DNA of 64,000 nt from Liolophura sinensis (taxonomy: Eukaryota > Mollusca > Polyplacophora > Chitonida > Chitonidae). A program made the position numbers and the translations under genes. The DNA lies in contig NC_088295.1 of the NCBI RefSeq assembly GCF_032854445.1, forward strand, positions 46,053,385 through 46,117,384, in the 5' to 3' direction. Shown one piece after another: positions 1 to 10,800 of the stretch. The notes under the pieces were generated by a model. That model ran no database searches. It had not been told where the DNA came from and saw only the letters and a program-made list of their open reading frames with translations. Position 1 is the first letter of the stretch; each line of letters begins with the position of its first letter.

Positions 1-2362
1 CTGTGATCATTGGCTTTAGTCTCAGTTAATAGATTTTCTAGGCTCAAGTTCTTATATTGGCTTTTAATGTGTCCTGTATATGTATGTACTATTTAGTAGG
101 TGCTAACAAATGTTTGTTCTCATGGCGAGCTATTACTGGTATGTGGATGTTTACTGCAGAACCAAATACAGCTGTTCAGTTTGAGCATGAAGACAGCTTT
201 GGGACGAGCATGTTTAAGAAGGGAAAATATCCATAACAGAAAGGAAAGTGTTTAGTATATTTTTTCCTGAATATGGGTGAAATACAGGATTACTGGGTTC
301 CTCCTTTACCCTTTAGCTAACTCGAAAGGAAGTAAAATTTTCCCAGCGAAGCAATATTTTAGCAGCTTTTTCTACCTCTAATTTGAAAAGCACACTAAAG
401 AGAGGATAAAATTCCCATATTAAGGATACTTGAATTGGGTGGAAGCATTCCTTATTATAATAAGCACATTCTACCTTGTGGGATTCCTAGTGTAACCATA
501 TACACAAACACCAGGGCCTGCTTGTTCAAAACTGATTTAAGACTTAATAACCGTTTTGTGTGAAAAAAAAAAAAATTGCATGACAGTGTATTAAATACAA
601 AATTACACCGCTGCTGTTATATTTGACACTGGACAACTACATTGTTTGCTGATTTCTGCTAAACTTTATATTCAAAATCTGAATTAATACCAGTATTAGC
701 TAATACACTTTGGAGCATCTGGGCCCAACACTCAGATCATCATTTTTTTTTTCTTTTTTTTTTTTTTTTTTATGAACGCAAATCATTTTTCAGAGAAGCG
801 AAGAAAGTTGAAGAAGGTTACCGGAAGAAGTTAGTGTGGACATCTTTAGTCATTGTTTGATGTGTCCATCTTTATGCATTTCTTTTATTTTATACATGTA
901 TCTTTATATTTCCAACATGTTTCTCGGCTTTATGTTCTTGTGTTTTTTCTTTTTTTATACATGGAGTTTCTTTTAGCAGAATTAAACATTCTTGAGTGAA
1001 GCATAAAATACCAATCAAAATATGTAAATGAATATTATAAAAAAAAAAATGTAAGAAAGTTTCCCAAGGTTTAAAGCCTCAGAATGGAATGTTGGTAATT
1101 GTCTCAGTGGAAAGCGATCTGACTTAAATCTCAATTCTAGTATTAAGTAATGACTCATTCAGTGATAAATCACTGTGGATGATTTAGCACTGTTAAATTC
1201 AACAAACAACAGTACGCTTCTTTGTGTTTTCCCATACATTGTGTATATACATGTGCAAACTCACTTTTTCAAGGAATTTTCCTTCAAAAAAATTTAAAAC
1301 TTCATTTATAATATATGGTCATCTGTGTTTCCTAGTATTGTCATATTCAGTCGTTCATGAGTTTGCCTTAATTACCAATCAGTCAGTTATTCAACCAAAT
1401 ACACACACATGAACAGAAGACAGTCAAAACATATGCTTAGAATTTGTTGGTTGTAATACTGAAAACATGATCTGGAATTCAAAGCATATAAGCTATATCA
1501 GTCACAAATGAAGTTTCATTAGAACTGAGTTCTTCTATTTTTAAAGTTTAATTATATGAAGTATCAAAATTGAAGACGTATGAAAGTATAATTTTTTTTT
1601 TTTTTTTCAATTTTTTAAGAAAGTAAAGATTTTGCTGTTTATCACGTGTAATAAAAAAATAATTGTGAAACTTCTGTGCCGTGACTTCTATTTGGAATTA
1701 AAAGGCACAGTAATAGAGGTAGAAAGGCTTAGCATTGGCATGGGTACAAGAACAACCAGAAAGTCTGTCAATGGTAATGGAACTTTCTTGTGACTTGTGG
1801 AATGCTGTTCTGCTCTTATTTGTATTGTGTGATTTTTTACTTATTTATTTTTATTGTTGTTGTTTTTTTGTGCATGTTTAGAGTTTCCACATTTTTTTTT
1901 TCATCCAGTACATTCTCTATATGATGCCCTATATGATACCTGCAGTGGATTGACTTTTTTCTTTGTTCCAGCATCCATCTCATTCTCTATCTTCATTCCA
2001 CCCTCTTGAAGATCATAAAAGTTTAATATTGTATTATATATATTAAAGTGATCTGGTATTTGTCAAATTACATCAATGCAATGTACTTAACGTAAGAATA
2101 GGTTTTGTTTTCCTTAGGCAGAAAGGCTGTCTTAACATTATAAAAATGCTTGGACGACTTACATGTTGCTTAAAGATATACACGCATATGAAGAAACTTA
2201 TTTGCATTGGACAGTTTCTCCTGAAAAGAAAAGGTTATCAAACAATCATTTTCATGTCTTAGAATATTCTTCTGGCAGTAAAGTGTGACATGAAATGGAA
2301 TGTTGCTTAACAGTATAATTGTTTCTTTACTGTACAGTTGTTTTACATTCTGTTTCTCACAG
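1..2362. other. AT-rich intronic or intergenic sequence
   Basis: Mostly low-complexity AT-rich sequence with poly-T and poly-A runs. It probably includes the intron before the exon starting at 2363. One possible exon lies at about 795-866. A long polypyrimidine tract and TTTCAG precede it, and it reads EAKKVEEGYRKK and then a short tail to a stop. No good donor follows, so I do not call it a gene. Nothing else coding was recognised. Confidence 0.4.
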
Positions 2363-3239
2363 GTAATCGTATCACCCCTGCCAACGTGGATGTACTGTTG
2401 GAGTCCCACACCTCAGGCTTGGGCCCAGAGCGAAGCACCTCTCTTCAGTCTAGAAGGGAAGAACCAGATGAGAAGGCAGCTCAGTACCTGCAAAACCCAC
2501 GCGTTCGACTAGCCAGTGACGCGGCTGCTCACAAAAACCGGCTCAAATCCACGGACAGCTTAGGGAAGAAGTTCCTACACCGGAGTGTACCGTGCAGTAT
2601 CGACGCTGCTGAGGCTAGCGGAGGCACAGGGGTGTTGTACAAATCGCAGCCAATCGCTAAAGCCCAGGTACTCTGAGTGGTTTAATGTTCCAGCGGGTGC
2701 TGTGCCCGATGAGCTCCCTGGAGTGGTGTGTCAGGCTGCAGGGGTAGAGCGGCATGTGCCCCCGGGATACACGGATGCCTGTTACTTCTACCCTGCCTCT
2801 CAGTTCTCTGCGCTTGACCACCAGGACAGTGCTGACCTGGGGTCAGACTACGATGCCGAGGATTGGCTAGACGAGGCAGAGTGTGACGAGGAAGTGAAGA
2901 AAATCACTGGGGAGGAGGAGGAGGAGGAAGATGTGGCACCGACACTGTCTGACTATGCACCGGAAGAGGAGCGACATCCCTCCCCCTCCTCCATCGCTCC
3001 TCCCAGGGCTCGCTCACCCAGCCACCTGCTCACCCTGCCCACCCAGAGGACACCCGTGTCGCAGGTCAGAGCCCTCCGACGAGGGCCATCCCTCAGACAA
3101 TGGCCAGCCCTCTATAGCAAGGTGTCACATAGTCAACGAATCTTCAGATCCCCGGCAGTCAGGGTCAGTTCACCTCAACACTGAGACAGCCAAGTTAGGC
3201 AGTGCTTCACCTATACCTATGACGCTAGACGTCTTGTGA
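2363..3239 (+). CDS. Terminal coding exon(s) of an unidentified gene, with two frame breaks
   Basis: The exon follows a clear acceptor (TTTCTCACAG at 2353-2362). It reads in frame 1 from NRITPANVDVLLESH to a stop at 2674-2676. Gene-like composition continues without a gap in frame 2 from 2669 (YSEWFNVPAGAVPDELPG, then the acidic stretch SDYDAEDWLDEAECDEE and a run of Glu). It continues again in frame 3 from 3066 (SEPSDEGHPSDNGQPS) to a TGA at 3237-3239. Each switch is a single extra G inside CAGGT, at 2668 and 3065. The product is hydrophilic, Ser/Pro-rich and acidic, as in the disordered tail of a large cytoplasmic or nuclear protein. I do not recognise the family. If the breaks are real the protein ends at 2676. 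If they are sequence errors it ends at 3239. Earlier exons lie outside the window or were not recognised. Confidence 0.55.
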
Positions 3240-6200
3240 CAGACAGAACTCGACGACAAGACGTCAAACATCCACTGCGGCAGAATCTGAGTCTGTGTGT
3301 CACGTGCGACTCCCAAAGACAGTGACTAATACAGAGTACACGCATGTGTGAAGTGATTTCCAAGAGATACTTTAGTTCCCTTGGTGAAGGGGAGCAACTC
3401 TGTCTAAGGGCAGATAAGTGAGATTTCTGGGCCATGACAGGGTGGGTGTGTGATTGCGGCAAGTTGTGTTTATGAAATGTCTGAATTTGATCGACTATCA
3501 TGTTTTCTTCTCCAATGCATTTCATTTGCCCTGCATCAAGTTTGCACATAGGTTTGTACAGTCTACTTAGTTCTCAATGCACTGTTTTGACTGCATTTTT
3601 TTCTACTTGTTTATAATTGGTGACCAACAGTCTCGTACTGTGTGACGACAGTGTCGTGGTGAGAAACGCAGGCGTGATCTCCCGCCTCTATGCTGGACTA
3701 TTACTTCTGCCTGTCTACAGTTGCTCCTTGTCTTACGGTGATGTACAGTGACTGTAGTTGTACAGAGTTATTTTTGATAAGCTTTTAGTAAGGCAGTAGA
3801 ACAAGATATTAATAATTGTCCAAAAGCAAAAAAAAAATCGGGAAAAATTGTGTGAAAAAAATAAAAGTGTTACAAAAAAAAAAATTATTGAAAGATGGGA
3901 ATACACCTCCATGTTAGAATTTAGCCGTGTTTATGCTGGTCTTGGGGCTCTCCCAAGTTGTGATACAAAAGTTACTTAATGTTTGTATTTGTCAGTGATA
4001 TCTTGGACTGCACATGCCTTACTATTACTCGATGCAATTGGTATTGTTTATCCTGCACCTGTTTACCAGTTCAATGTATGCGGCCGTTCTACATACGCTA
4101 GAACTGAAAACCTCACTGTCCCCAGGGGATGGTGTTGTGGTACGGCTAAATGCTTAGCACCTGGAAACAGCTCGGACAAGGTCAGGAACACTGCGATCAC
4201 ATCAGACAATACTAACTTTTGTCGGTTTTTAACGCTTTTAATTATTCACTGGCTTTTGGATGTTGTAATTTATTGGTATTTATTGAAGCAAGTGTAGAAT
4301 TCACTTTTTATATTGATCTTGCTTGCATTATAATTTATGTTTCTGCTCTTCTATATTTTTTTTATTGTGCATACTATGTATTGCTGTATGCATGTAGTTA
4401 CATTTTTTTCCCTGTATACAAAAGATGCACAGTGCAGTAATTTTTAATTTTGTAGTATACAGTTGCACTTAAAGCTTACTATATAGGTTGCTATTCATTA
4501 ACGCCGTAAAGACAAAGTCATGCTACCCCTTGTGCTCTGTGAACGTTCATTTCCCGGCTGTCTTTCTTTGGTCACACATTTTTGATGCCATGTTGTTATC
4601 GTTAGATTTTGTTTACATGTGAAGCTGTGAATACAGTATAGTGCAATATTTTGAGATCTGTTCCAGTGAGTTATGTTTCCTTGTATCCATATAATGGTTG
4701 TGTTTGTTTTTTAGATGGAAGTTTGGTTGTGCTAAAAAGTGATTCTCTGGAAACCTTTCTCTTAAGGCATCATCCAGCAAAAAAAGATGTAGGAGAAGGA
4801 ATCCGAATAATGCTTTTTATTGGCCTGTGGGATTTATTAGCAGTGTATTGTTGAAACTAAGCACTCTTCTTTTACCTGGTGTAATCAAGGATAATGTATA
4901 TGGAGCAAAAGAAAAGGCTTGTTATACCTGATAATGTTGAGGATTGTACAGTTCATGTCAGATATACAGGTGCAGATAACAATACTTAAAAAAGGACATT
5001 TTTACTGATGGCAAGCCATATATAGTGTCTGGATTAATGTTGAATCCATGCCATGAGCAAGATTTTATTATGCTTCATTAATCTACAGCAAAAATTTTAT
5101 TTAGATAAAAGTGAGAATTGGTCTTTATGCTTAATATATAAAACAAGTTGAATGTTGTCTTTGGTTTATGAATATTGGAAAAGATATACTAGTATGCAGA
5201 AACCTGTTCATATTTTTTGCAAAGGTGGCTTGCTTAATTTTCAGAGGTGTTTTTTTCCTGTAATATTGAAGTTATAAACATGGAAATTTTGTGTTTCACC
5301 TTTGATATGTTTTTTTTTTTTTGGCGTTCTCGTGTTTATCTTGCTGTTTTTAAAATATGGAACTGTGTTCAAAAACTGATCTCTGTGGTTAATTGTTTTA
5401 TGATACATGCCTAGTTATTGACTTTGTTGACCTTTTGTAGTTTTATCCAGTCCTAGCCTTCAGTGTGATATGCATCAATGCCTATGAAAACACCTGTTTG
5501 CAGACTTTGTGAACATTGTTTCGTGTCTTCTTACATGGAGTTGCAGATTCTGTTACATGGACATTGGGTAGATGCGCCCTGTCTGTAATGGATGATGTTC
5601 GTGTAGTACATGTCAGCTCTGTGATGGGTGTATGTGGCAGCGCGGTGAACTGTTTTCACTCTCACATTTAATCAGAGATGTTAATAATGGACTATGTCAT
5701 ATGTATAAATGTATATATGTATCAATATATATGCAGGCAAAATTCACTCGTTTGGGGGTTTGCGTACTTTCCATACATAAGCTATACATGTAGGTACCAT
5801 CAAACTGGAGGTGTACATATTTTTAACCAATGTCTATCTGTGAAAGACCTACATGTACCTACAAGGGGTAACTTTTTGATAGACGTATGTGTAGCTGTTT
5901 TCTGGATCATATCAGATAATCCCTAACTACCACCACCACCACCACTTTTGTGATGCAGTCAGTCTTTGGCCTTGTATACCATGTATGTAGTTGTTTGTAT
6001 ACAATTTTTACCACTGGGGAAATCTTGGATGATCTGCCTGTCCCTCTCACTTTTACTGACAACACGGGCACACTGGGGGTGTGGAAAATCATCAGCAATG
6101 TGGAGAAACCCCTCATCTGGGAAAGACTTAGCCTGACTGTGATGTTTTATAGTACTTAATCAAGAATCTCACTATAAGCTGTCAACAGCAGGAACTCGCT

Positions 6201-7690
6201 AGTCCTTGGTGAGAGGCAGCCTATGTCTAGCACACTGTTTTAGTCTTTTACTACTACTTTTCAAATTAAGTCTTTTTCTAACACACGTACATTTATAGCT
6301 GTTAAAGTCTCTCCTTATACAGAAAAAGAGACTTGAATAGTTAACAGATGCATATGCACAAGGTCAGACAACTCTAAGGAAGTTGTAGACAAGCTTTTTT
6401 TTTTTAACTTGCAAATGTTCTGGCCTTACATTAGATGTAGATTTTCAAGGGAGAGGGAGCAAATTTTCCATAATAGCATGACCCTTTTGATGCCTATACC
6501 CAGAAATCTGACTTAACAGTGACAGTTTTTGAAGGAGCTCCTGGCAATCAATGGTAGTTTGTACACAGAATTTTGTAATGTTTTGAGCACAGATTTATGT
6601 GCAATTTTAGTCATTTTAATTCTAAGTAAAAGAGGTTAACATTAGTTCAGTGTGGCTCTTGGGCAGACAGTAGATACTAATTAACTTTTATAGCCTATAA
6701 ACATACTGGATTTGCTCTGGTGAATTTTAGGGATTAATTTATTAATTTACATATTTTATTGTGAGTTAAGACTCATTAATGCTGAAATGTAATATTGTTT
6801 TTAATATTTTAATTCATTTTTCCCCCTTAAGAAATCTCTGATATATTTCTTTGTTTTGGGATTTTTTCTTTCCTTTTTTTTTTTTTTTGTGTTCCAGAAC
6901 CAGAAGACTTTAAATGTCGATTGCTTTTCACGGTGAAGTAGCCACTTGAATCAGTTCTTAATCATGGACCCGAAGACTGTGACAGTTATGAATTTGTGAC
7001 ATATGATGCAGACTCAGCTGGTCTGAGCGTACAAAAATCAAACTGATTTTTCGGTCATGTAGTCCTCAGAACAGTCATTACGTCACTGGTCTAGATTATA
7101 GAGGCAATTTCTTCAATTTTCTATCCTGACAATTTTTTTTTGTTTTGTTTTTTTTTTGTTTTTTTGTTTTTTTTTGTTTTGGGGTAATCATAGCAGCAGA
7201 CTGTGATGGTTGGTTTGTATAGGTTATGATGACTGGCACCATCAGAATGAGTGTGTTGCCAATAATGTCTAGGAGTTCACAAGGTTTATATTCCTATAGC
7301 CAACTCTTCAACCAAACTGATACGTGTAAGGCCTTTAGCATCTTGTGCCACCCACATTGTAAAATGATCAATACCACTTTAATACTATACATTTCTTCTG
7401 CACCATCAGCCTTCTCATTGTGTAGGGAGAAGTTTATTGTTATTTTTTCCTGTTCCAGTACAATGCAATACGAGTTAGTTTTTCCTTCTTCTACATATAT
7501 ATGATAATAAATATATTTACTGGTATACTGTATGATGTTCTCTTTAATACGACAAGTGTCGCTTTTCACTGAGCATTTCACCTGTGAAACTTACATCTGT
7601 GTGTGCACAGCAAAGCGTCCCGTGGTTTATGACAAAAGGTCTCACATATTTTGATATTGTATGATTAAAGTGTATGATTACATTGTTGCA
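3240..7690 (+). other. Probable 3' UTR followed by intergenic DNA
   Basis: No splice-supported coding exon was found. The stretch is T-rich with many short spurious ORFs, as expected for a long 3' UTR on the plus strand. A likely end is the AATAAA at 3860-3865. It is followed by A-rich sequence. Poly-T and TG-rich runs occur near 5310, 6390, 6875 and 7130-7180. Confidence 0.4.
3860..3865 (+). terminator. Candidate polyadenylation signal (AATAAA)
   Basis: AATAAA about 620 bases after the last candidate stop codon (3239) of the 2.4-3.2 kb exon, followed by an A-run. It is the first canonical signal I noticed on this strand downstream of that stop. Confidence 0.35.
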
Positions 7691-7895
7691 AATTATGAAT
7701 TACACAGATCAGGGATAAAAAAAAAAACATTTTATATGAAATAAACTTCCTGGAATGAAATCTGATCAACAAAATGGTCTTCTGCCTTTTTTGTTGTGTT
7801 TTGGATTTTCATAGGTGTCCTCTCTAAGTTGCTCCAGCAATAATTCACTTTGCCTTCATTTTTTCTTTTGTAATCGCTCTGAAGCACAAAATTTT

Positions 7896-8165
7896 TACAG
7901 ATGTTATGTGGACTGAAGGGTTTTGGGGAGCTGTCTATATACATGTACTGCCTATTAACTCCTGCACTACAGATGTTGTGTGGACTGAAGGGTTTTTGGA
8001 AGCGGTCTGTCTGCATGTACTGCCTATAAACTCCTGCACTACAGATGTTATTTGGACTGAAGGATTTTTGGAAGCTGTCTGTCTGCATGTACTGCCTATT
8101 AACTCCTGCACTACAGATGTTGTGTGAACTGAAGGGTTTTTGGAAGCTGTCTGTCTGCATGTACT
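7896..8165. repeat. 72-bp minisatellite, about 3.7 copies
   Basis: CAGATGTT recurs at 7898, 7970, 8042 and 8114, exactly 72 bases apart. Each unit holds a copy of GGACTGAAGG and TGCATGTACTGCCTATTAA. Because 72 is a multiple of 3, both strands show long repetitive ORFs (for example units containing MQTDSFQKPFSPHNICSAGV on the minus strand). These are by-products of the periodicity. Confidence 0.85.
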
Positions 8166-8479
8166 ACCTATTAAATCCTACACATCTACAAGATTTCCTG
8201 CACATCTACCATTATATAGTAGCTTCGTCTTTCAGAGATGATTGTTTCCAGGATTTTTTTCTTCTAAATTCCTTACAAATTATAAAGTTAACTAAATTTT
8301 GTATATAATGGGACTATTCCCTTGATATTTAATATTTCTATGCTTACCTGGTCTTGATCTGTATATTCAGTTCAAATTCCATACAAGCCATTATTTTCAT
8401 TGATCTTCAGATAAAGGGTTTCAGTAATGACAATTTTTTGTAACTGATGCAACAGTAGACTAGTTTGCTTCATCACACA

Positions 8480-9060
8480 AGCACATGTATCATGCTGAAG
8501 ACACCAGACATGACACCCCACCCATGCACATACTGACACAGGGCAAACCAGTCCCGTTTTCTTGCTCCGGCCTCTGCTCAGCACCAAAAAATTAAGTACC
8601 ATTCTTAAAGTCTTTGTTATGGCCTGACTTTTCATCCCAATTCTCCTGATTTTGAGCAAGTGAGTAAGAGCTTGGAGTTTAATGTCCTACTTAATAATTC
8701 TTCAGTCATATGACGACAAAGGAGTGCAATGTAAAGTGCCTCCTTGTTGCAGGACAGATTTCCACTTCTCTTTTATCTAGTGCTGCTTCACTGAGATGAC
8801 TTACCAAAGGCAAGTAAGCCGCCCTGCCCAAGCCATTGTACTGATACGGGTCAACCAGTCGTTGCACTATCCCATTCATGCTGAATGCCAAGCGAAGAAG
8901 TTACAACTTCCTCTTTTAAGATCTTAGGTGTGACTCGACCCAGGATTGACCCTGGATCTACCGCCTCCCGCAGCGGACACTCTGTCAACTGTGCTATCAG
9001 AGCCGGTCCTGATTTTGAGGAGGACGCTCTAACCAAAAGGCCACCGATATGATCAATTAT
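8480..9060. repeat. SINE-like dispersed element(s)
   Basis: GACACCAGACATGACACCCC at about 8500 recurs near 35400. The right part (8930-9050) contains gene-trap-like text ending in CAACTGTGCTATCAGAGCC, reminiscent of a tRNA-derived head on the minus strand. Boundaries are uncertain. No coding exon is seen here. Confidence 0.45.
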
Positions 9061-10190
9061 TATACAGAAGTGAAATAATCTTGTTATTCTCACAACATCA
9101 CAGTGCATGAAGGGGATATATCTTCCCGCTCCCTCAATGTGTCAACTAAGTTACACATTACACTAACTAAATGGCTGCTGTTGTCAAAGTTAAAAATTCC
9201 ACATTCCCATAAATTAAATATCAATTACCGTAAGCCAAGGAACTGAAGTAGTGAGAGGTGCATTCAAGCCGGCATTCAAGCTGGCATCCTCACTGGCCAG
9301 TGGCTGATTGGCTATGGTTAGAACAAGTATTTGAGCCAAATGAGCCAGTAATGACCACCTTGACTGACCAGATTCCACAGGTTGTAATATTCACAACTGC
9401 AGCAGAAAAGAAGCTTGTAATGTATGTAGTTATTACTCCAAAAATATTTGTCAAACATAAATTACATTTATTCTATGTATTAAACCTCAACAAAGTATTA
9501 CATAAACAATCACTACAAAAAATTGTAAGATGTTGCCTCAAAGTTTCCACCTGTGAACAAAAAATGAATTTCCAATACTTTTAAGGACTATTCAGTTTAA
9601 GTACAAACCTTTATGTGGAGATTAATGGAAACTATTTTGGTAGCTTTAATATTTATCGATCCATTTCAAACTTAATCATGCAATGTATACATGAGAAATC
9701 AAGTACTTCCAAGTACTTATCCTAAAAAAATTTCTTTCTCAAGGACTTTCAAGGTTTTGAAAAACCTTTCAATGAAATCCAAGTACTTTCAAGTACTCAT
9801 CAAGAAATGGCGGATGTGGAGAGGTGTAGATGGCATAAGTGGAATATCAAGGGAAAAAAGGGTAAAATTCACAATTCCATGCTTGAACGGTTATTTTTCA
9901 TTTCTTTTCCTTCCTTCATGTTTCTCTCACTTTTGTTTCCAACAACCTAGATGTGCGGCCGTTATTTCTAAATGTAAGGCATTATTCTGTGACACAAGAA
10001 TTCAAATACAGATGCATTTACATAATGGAATCTCGTCTTCATGAAGTGCATACAAATACTTAGAGATACATACACCTATCTTTCATTTCCTTTGCATTTA
10101 TTTCACATTGTTACGTTACTGTTCTTGAGATGACTACTATTTCTACAGGTCACTAAATAAAACTCTCACAACTTATCAAATTAAACCTAA
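9060..10190. other. Intergenic / annexin 3' flank
   Basis: No exon recognised. It contains imperfect CAAGTACTTTCAAG-type short repeats at 9690-9800 and a minus-strand AATAAA at 10097-10102 that could end the annexin transcript. Confidence 0.4.
10097..10102 (-). terminator. Candidate annexin polyadenylation signal
   Basis: TTTATT on the plus strand, that is AATAAA on the minus strand, about 640 bases past the annexin stop codon and just beyond the 59-bp array. If used, the whole array is transcribed as 3' UTR. Confidence 0.35.
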
Positions 10191-10191
10191 C

Positions 10192-10800
10192 TGTAGAGGT
10201 TTCTTGTAAATGTCCATTGCAGTTATCCTTCAATCTCAGCAATTGAAATGTGGTGGAAGTTTCTTTTAATCCTAACTGTAGTCATCCTTCAATCTCTGCC
10301 ATTGAAGATTGCATGTAGATCCCCTACAATCCACGCCCACAAGAGCTTTTGGAAGTTTCTTGTAATCCCCACCCCATTTATCCTTCAATCCCTGTCCACA
10401 AAACTTGTAAAAGCTTCTTGTAATCCCCACCCCATTTATTCTTCAATCCCTGCCCACAAGAACTTGAAAGAGCTTCTTGTAATCCCCACCCCATTTATCC
10501 TTCAATCCCTGCCCACAAGAACTTGTGAAAGCTTCTTGTAATCCCCACCCCATTTATTCTTCAATCCCTGCCCACAAGAACTTGAAAAAGCTTCTTGTAA
10601 TCCCCACCCCATTTATCCTTCAATCCCTGCCCACAAGAACTTGTAAAAGCTTCTTGTTATCCCCACCCCATTTATTCTTCAATCCCTGCCAACAAGAACT
10701 CGAAGAAGTTTTACTGTAATCCCCACAGAAACCATCCTTCAATTCCTGCCAACGAGAGCTTGTAGAAGTTTCTTGTAATCCCCACTGCAGTCATCCTTCA
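10192..10800 (-). repeat. 59-bp minisatellite derived from the annexin last exon
   Basis: CTTCAAT anchors occur at 10228, 10287, 10383, 10441, 10500, 10559, 10618, 10677, 10737 and 10796, with a degenerate one near 10324. Spacing is mostly 58-60. The unit at 10737-10796 lies in the annexin terminal exon and encodes its end ([14 protein letters not shown], stop). The downstream units keep the same reading frame and stop, for example GDYKKLFQVLVGRD-stop and GDYKKLSQVLVGRD-stop. The units between 10383 and 10677 are nearly identical and the outer ones are diverged. Confidence 0.9.

Noticed and set aside
7732-8160. 142-codon minus-strand ORF with four MQTDSFQKPFS-type repeats
   Set aside because: It is produced by the 72-bp minisatellite (24 codons per unit). 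Plus-strand frames show equal repetitive ORFs and there is no splice or start support.
10248-10719. Plus-strand ORFs repeating NPHPIYSSIPAHKNL
   Set aside because: Antisense reading of the 59-bp array derived from the annexin exon. The array explains the pattern fully.
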